The translations under genes and the position numbers were made by a program. The notes below the pieces were generated by a model, which was not told the origin of the DNA, ran no database searches, and was given only the letters and a program-made list of their open reading frames with translations. DNA of 64,000 nucleotides from CAZMZW01 sp963802275 (GTDB lineage: Bacteria; Chloroflexota; Anaerolineae; Anaerolineales; Anaerolineaceae). The stretch covers positions 1 to 64,000 of the forward strand of contig CAWDIB010000006.1 of assembly GCA_963802275.1 (NCBI GenBank), given 5' to 3'. This document shows, in pieces, positions 60,806 through 64,000 of the stretch (its first letter is position 1; each line of letters opens with the position of its first letter).

Positions 60806-60880
60806 ATGACCAACGGAAGATTATACGCGTTTGAAGCGCTAAGATGACCTGGCTGCGATTCGGAAAAATACTAGTGGCGC

Positions 60881-62091
60881 TTAAAGACTTTTAACGAACT
60901 GCTGGATGCGGTCGAACGCATCTTCGATCTGGCTTTGCGAAGTGGCATAGGAACAGCGCACGAATCCCTCGCCGCCTTTGCCAAACGAAGAGCCCGGCAC
61001 CACCGCCACCCGCTGTTCCTTCAACAATCGGTCGGCAAAGGCTTCATCTGATAATCCCGTACCGCTGATTTTGGGGAAGGCATAAAATGCGCCGTGCGGT
61101 TCAAAGGTTGGCAGACCGATCGTGATTTAAGCCATTCACGATCATGCGCCGCCGCTGGTCGTATTCCTGCCGCATTTCCTCCACAAAGGGTTCTCCCTGT
61201 AAAAGGGCGGCCAGGGCAGCCCGTTGTGAGGTGGTGGGGGCGGACATGACTGAGTACTGGTGGATGCGCACCAGTCCGCTGATGAGTTCCACTGGTGCCG
61301 CCGCGTAGCCGATGCGCCATCCGGTCATGGCGTAATCCTTGGAAAAACCGCCGATGAGGATGGTTCGTTTCTTCATCCCTTCCAACGTTGGAAAGCACAC
61401 ATGTTCCACCCCGTACACCAGCCGGTCATAAATCTCATCTGAAATAATTACCAGGTCATGCTCTTCAGCCATCTGCGCCAGTTTGAGTAAATTTTCGCGC
61501 GAGGATACCGCCCCGGTCGGGTTGGTGGGGAAATTGATCAGGATCGCCTTGGTGCGCGGCGTGATGGCGTTGGCGGATGGCTGCGATGTCCAGGTCAAAA
61601 TTGTCTTCCATGCGGCAGGGGATTTCCACCGGCACACCGCCCGCCAGGATCACTTCCGCCTGGTAGGAAACGAAGCAGGGTGTCGGGATGATCACCTCCT
61701 GCCCGGGTTCCAGCAGGGCGGTGGCAGCCAGGTACAGTGCTTCCGACCCGCCCACCGTGATGACCAATTCGTTGGCTGGTTCATAATGGATTCCGTACAG
61801 CCGCTCCAGGTGGCTGCTTAAAGCGCGCCGCAATTCCAGGATGCCATGGTTGGAGGTGTAATGCGTTTCACCCGACCGCAGCGACTCGATTCCCGCCTCC
61901 AGGATGGGTTTGGGTGTCGTAAAATCCGGCTCGCCGATCCCCAGCGAAATGACATCTTTCATTGTGGCGACGATATCAAAAAATTTGCGGATGCCGGAAG
62001 GCTTTAAATTCACGACCTTTTGTGCCAGGTACGGGCTCGGGATGATTTCTTTGGCTGCCAGGGGATTTTGATTGTCATTGCTTGGTTTCAT
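60881..62091 (-). pseudogene. PLP-dependent aminotransferase, class I/II (two frameshifts)
   Basis: The joined product is about 400 residues of the aspartate/aromatic aminotransferase fold. The N-terminal piece (from 62,091) has PSGIRKFFDIVATMKDVISL, GIGEPDFTTPKP and VTVGGSEALYLAATALLEPG-like segments. The frame shifts near 61,566 (extra base in CC) to FPTNPTGAVSSRENLL, SDEIYDRLVYG and the PLP lysine region GGFSKDYAMTGWRIGY. A second shift near 61,119-61,126 leads to LPTFEPHGAFYAFP, ending FVRCSYATSQSQIEDAF and VKSL at 60,881. All conserved blocks survive, so sequencing error is more likely than loss of function. An open stretch of 81 codons precedes the ATG in frame. Confidence 0.85.
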
Positions 62092-62334
62092 GTCGGGTTC
62101 ACTCTTTGGGAAAGGATTTTTAACTTGCCAGCAGAAGTCTAACAAGGAATAAGCCGTTTCTATTATCCGTCCATTTGCCATCTGGAGCAGATAGTGCTTG
62201 GCTGTCGGTGACCGCCATTCTGCCAATATTCCGCTCACCGGTTGTCTTACTCCTTCAAATAATACTTGGGTGGGATGATCACAGCCGCTGTAACTGCAGT
62301 GGCATTTCACCTGGACTTTTATTTTCCCACCCAC
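62092..62334 (-). other. Open 81-codon extension upstream of the aminotransferase (possible small protein)
   Basis: From a GTG at 62,334 (GGTGA 5 bases upstream) an uninterrupted frame runs into the aminotransferase ATG at 62,091. It encodes VKCHCSYSGCDHPTQVLFEG, then LAEWRSPTAKHYLLQMANGR and ETAYSLLDFCWQVKN. A Cys/His-rich start could bind zinc. It overlaps the last 16 bases of the nucleotidyltransferase gene. It could be a separate protein whose stop was lost, or a genuine N-terminal domain. Confidence 0.45.
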
Positions 62335-63333
62335 GAATTGTCACCGATGTTCAAGGACCCTTCAAATTGCTCGATCACCGCATTCCTCCCGATCAGTGAA
62401 TTCTCCAGGGTGGAATTCTTCACTACCACTCCATCTTCCAGTACGGAATTGATGATCCTGGCATTCTCCAACTGGCAGTCTTTGCCAATGGAGGCGAACG
62501 GGCCGATTTCGCAGTTGGTCAATTTTGCCAGTGGGTGGACAAATACTGGCGGATGAATTTTTACCCCGCTCCGTTTGCCCGTTTCTGCATCATTGTCACG
62601 CCCATGGCTTAGCAAATATTGGTTGGTTTCCAGCAGTGCATCCACCTTGCCCGCATCCAGCCATACCCCAACCTCTTCAATTTTAAATTTGGCTCCATCG
62701 GTAAGCATCACGTTGATCGCATCCGCCAGGAAATACTCATTATTTAGAGAGAGCTTTTGTTCAACCTGTTTCTCAATCGCTTTCATCAGCTCCCGGCCGT
62801 CCCTGAAATAATAAAAACCCACCAGCACCAGGTTGTTGCTCATTTCTTTCGGTTTTTCCACCAGGTGCCGGACGAATCCATTTTCATCCGCCACTGCCAC
62901 CCCAAAGCGCCGCGGGTCGGGTACCGGTTTGACCCATGCCAAACCGTCCACTCCCGGCTGGATTTTTTCCGCCAGGTTGGTCTCGATCAGCGTATCCGAG
63001 AAACACATCAGCATCGGGCCTTTCAGGTATTCCCTCGCCAGGTACAGCGCATCCGATTGTCCGCGCATTTGTTCCTGCACCACGTATTCAACCTGCGTCT
63101 GTGGATGGCGTTCCTGCATGTGGCTGCGGATCTGCTCCAGCTGGTTGGGATCCGACGATGAAGATGAACTGCGCCTCATCCGGCTGCGGCAGGCTGCGGA
63201 ATTGTTCTAACAGGTGGTCCAGCACGGTCTGACCTGCCAGCGCGATCAGCGGCTTGGGTTTGCTCCACGTGTGCGGACGCATGCGCGTGCCCAGCCCGGC
63301 CATGGGAATGGCTATTTTGAGTGAATTGTTCAC
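62319..63333 (-). pseudogene. NDP-sugar nucleotidyltransferase with C-terminal beta-helix (frameshift near 63,148)
   Basis: The N-terminal part reads LKIAIPMAGLGTRMRPHTWS, the nucleotide-binding motif of sugar-phosphate nucleotidyltransferases, up to QFIFIVG near 63,150. The frame then changes by one base (CCC run at 63,147-63,149) to NQLEQIRSHMQERHPQTQVE and continues QGQSDALYLA-like, DTLIETNLAEKIQPG, WLDAGKVDALLETNQYLLSH, and a left-handed beta-helix ending IGDNSWVGK. The GTG at 63,333 (after AAAAGGA) is preferred to an ATG eight codons earlier. It activates a hexose-1-phosphate with dTTP or UTP. Confidence 0.85.
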
Positions 63334-63402
63334 GCTCAAATCCTTTTCTGTTTTCATTTTACAACAGGTAAGCTTTTTATCCGCAAAGTGATGACTTTTG
63401 GC

Positions 63403-64000
63403 TTATGAATTCATCTCATCCATCAGGTAATAGGACTTAAATGGTTGCGGTATCAACATCTTGCATTCAGGTTGAACCTGGTGGATGGTTTTTTCAAAAT
63501 CATTCAGGTTGATCTTTTTTAATGGCGGCCATCCCCATCTCGGGGGTGACCAAAATGGCTGCACGGATTCCATCAGCGGTTGAAAGAGGTTATCCCAGTG
63601 GGTCGGGATGACCAATTTTGGCCGTACCGCTGCCAGGATTTTCTCATACCAGCGCTTGCTCGCCACCGCCCTCACAAAGAGCACGTCTGCCTGGCGCGCG
63701 CCATGAGTGGAGGTGCTGCTCCAGACCAACATCTTGATTCCTTGCAGTTCAACCAGGAAGCTGAGGCAGGTGTCCATGCGGTAATCCCGCAGGCTCAGGG
63801 GTGGCATGAGATCCTTTTTCACCTTGCCGCTCAGGTAGCCTGGTATGGCTGGATGACTGGCGGGGATGGTCACGACGTTGGCATACCTCAGCCGGATGGA
63901 TTCATTCGCTTGCAGGGTTTTTATTTGTCTTTCCGGCAATTGGAAGGCGCGTAGGATCTGGCACACATTTGGGGAGCCGTACACCGTTGCTCCGGTACGC
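63403..64000 (-). CDS. MBL-fold metallo-hydrolase (partial, C-terminal part)
   Basis: About 199 C-terminal residues; the N-terminus with the HxHxDH motif lies beyond the right edge. Visible are RYANVVTIPASHPAIPGYLS, FLVELQGIKMLVWSSTSTHG, and PKLVIPTHWDNLFQPLM, where the late His probably completes the metal site. The lactonase-like UlaG/AttM branch is the best guess. The frame stays open to base 64,000. Confidence 0.7.
   Translation of the reverse strand, partial: RTGATVYGSPNVCQILRAFQLPERQIKTLQANESIRLRYANVVTIPASHPAIPGYLSGKVKKDLMPPLSLRDYRMDTCLSFLVELQGIKMLVWSSTSTHGARQADVLFVRAVASKRWYEKILAAVRPKLVIPTHWDNLFQPLMESVQPFWSPPRWGWPPLKKINLNDFEKTIHQVQPECKMLIPQPFKSYYLMDEMNS

Overview
The window looks like chromosomal DNA of a bacterium of the phylum Chloroflexota, most likely class Anaerolineae. 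That placement is an inference from the gene mix, not a database result. The mix is a ClpC/RadA block, an orphan SpoVS, a proton-pumping pyrophosphatase, two deoxynucleoside kinases, a PilT-like R3H ATPase, PdxS/PdxT and several family-poor membrane proteins. Gene density is high, most genes are on the minus strand, and many neighbours are separated by a few bases or overlap by 1-7 bases. No insertion sequence, prophage or CRISPR array was seen.

Layout. 1-9.2 kb: start of an Asp/Glu racemase, a DUF1801 protein, tRNA-Ser(CGA), a coupled RNase D / beta-CASP ribonuclease pair, a membrane protein behind a promoter with an embedded palindrome, a Ca2+-type P-type ATPase, glgC and hsp20. 9.2-17.5 kb: a TetR-epimerase-SDR operon with a clear operator, a poly-Gln lipoprotein, sugar-related cupin and RmlD-like genes, mnmA, a repeat-bearing gap, a HEAT protein, tRNA-Asn(GTT) and a 2-hydroxyacid dehydrogenase. 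17.6-21.7 kb: a ferredoxin, two deoxynucleoside kinases flanking spoVS, a 435-base gap rich in DnaA boxes, a nucleotidyltransferase, and ssb. 21.7-26.2 kb: a hutI-HD-suhB-pepF operon. 26.3-29.5 kb: a membrane protein, an Rrf2 regulator, a coiled-coil protein and a thioesterase. 29.6-35.2 kb: clpC-radA-DUF6391-holA on the plus strand. 35.2-40.3 kb: galE, arfB, GNAT, DinB-TPR, EamA, CBS and YjbQ genes. 40.3-52 kb: a packed minus-strand run (pdxS-pdxT-unknown-R3H ATPase-tmk-thioredoxin/cyclophilin-prsW-plsC-comEC-hppA). 52-54 kb: two parS-like sites and an ABC exporter. 54-64 kb: a lone PEP/pyruvate-binding protein, dnaN, gdhA, gatB, a PLP aminotransferase, an NDP-sugar nucleotidyltransferase and a partial MBL-fold protein.

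Two themes stand out. First, origin-associated signals occur together: two parS-like sites at 52.1 kb, dnaN at 57 kb, and a cluster of DnaA boxes at 19.2-19.4 kb between nucleotide-salvage genes. The window may lie close to the chromosome origin. Second, five genes (a lipoprotein, mnmA, an HD hydrolase, a PLP aminotransferase with two breaks, and an NDP-sugar nucleotidyltransferase) are split by single-base frame changes, mostly at short G/C runs. Several are housekeeping genes, so sequencing or assembly indels are the simplest explanation, and the joined products are described below.
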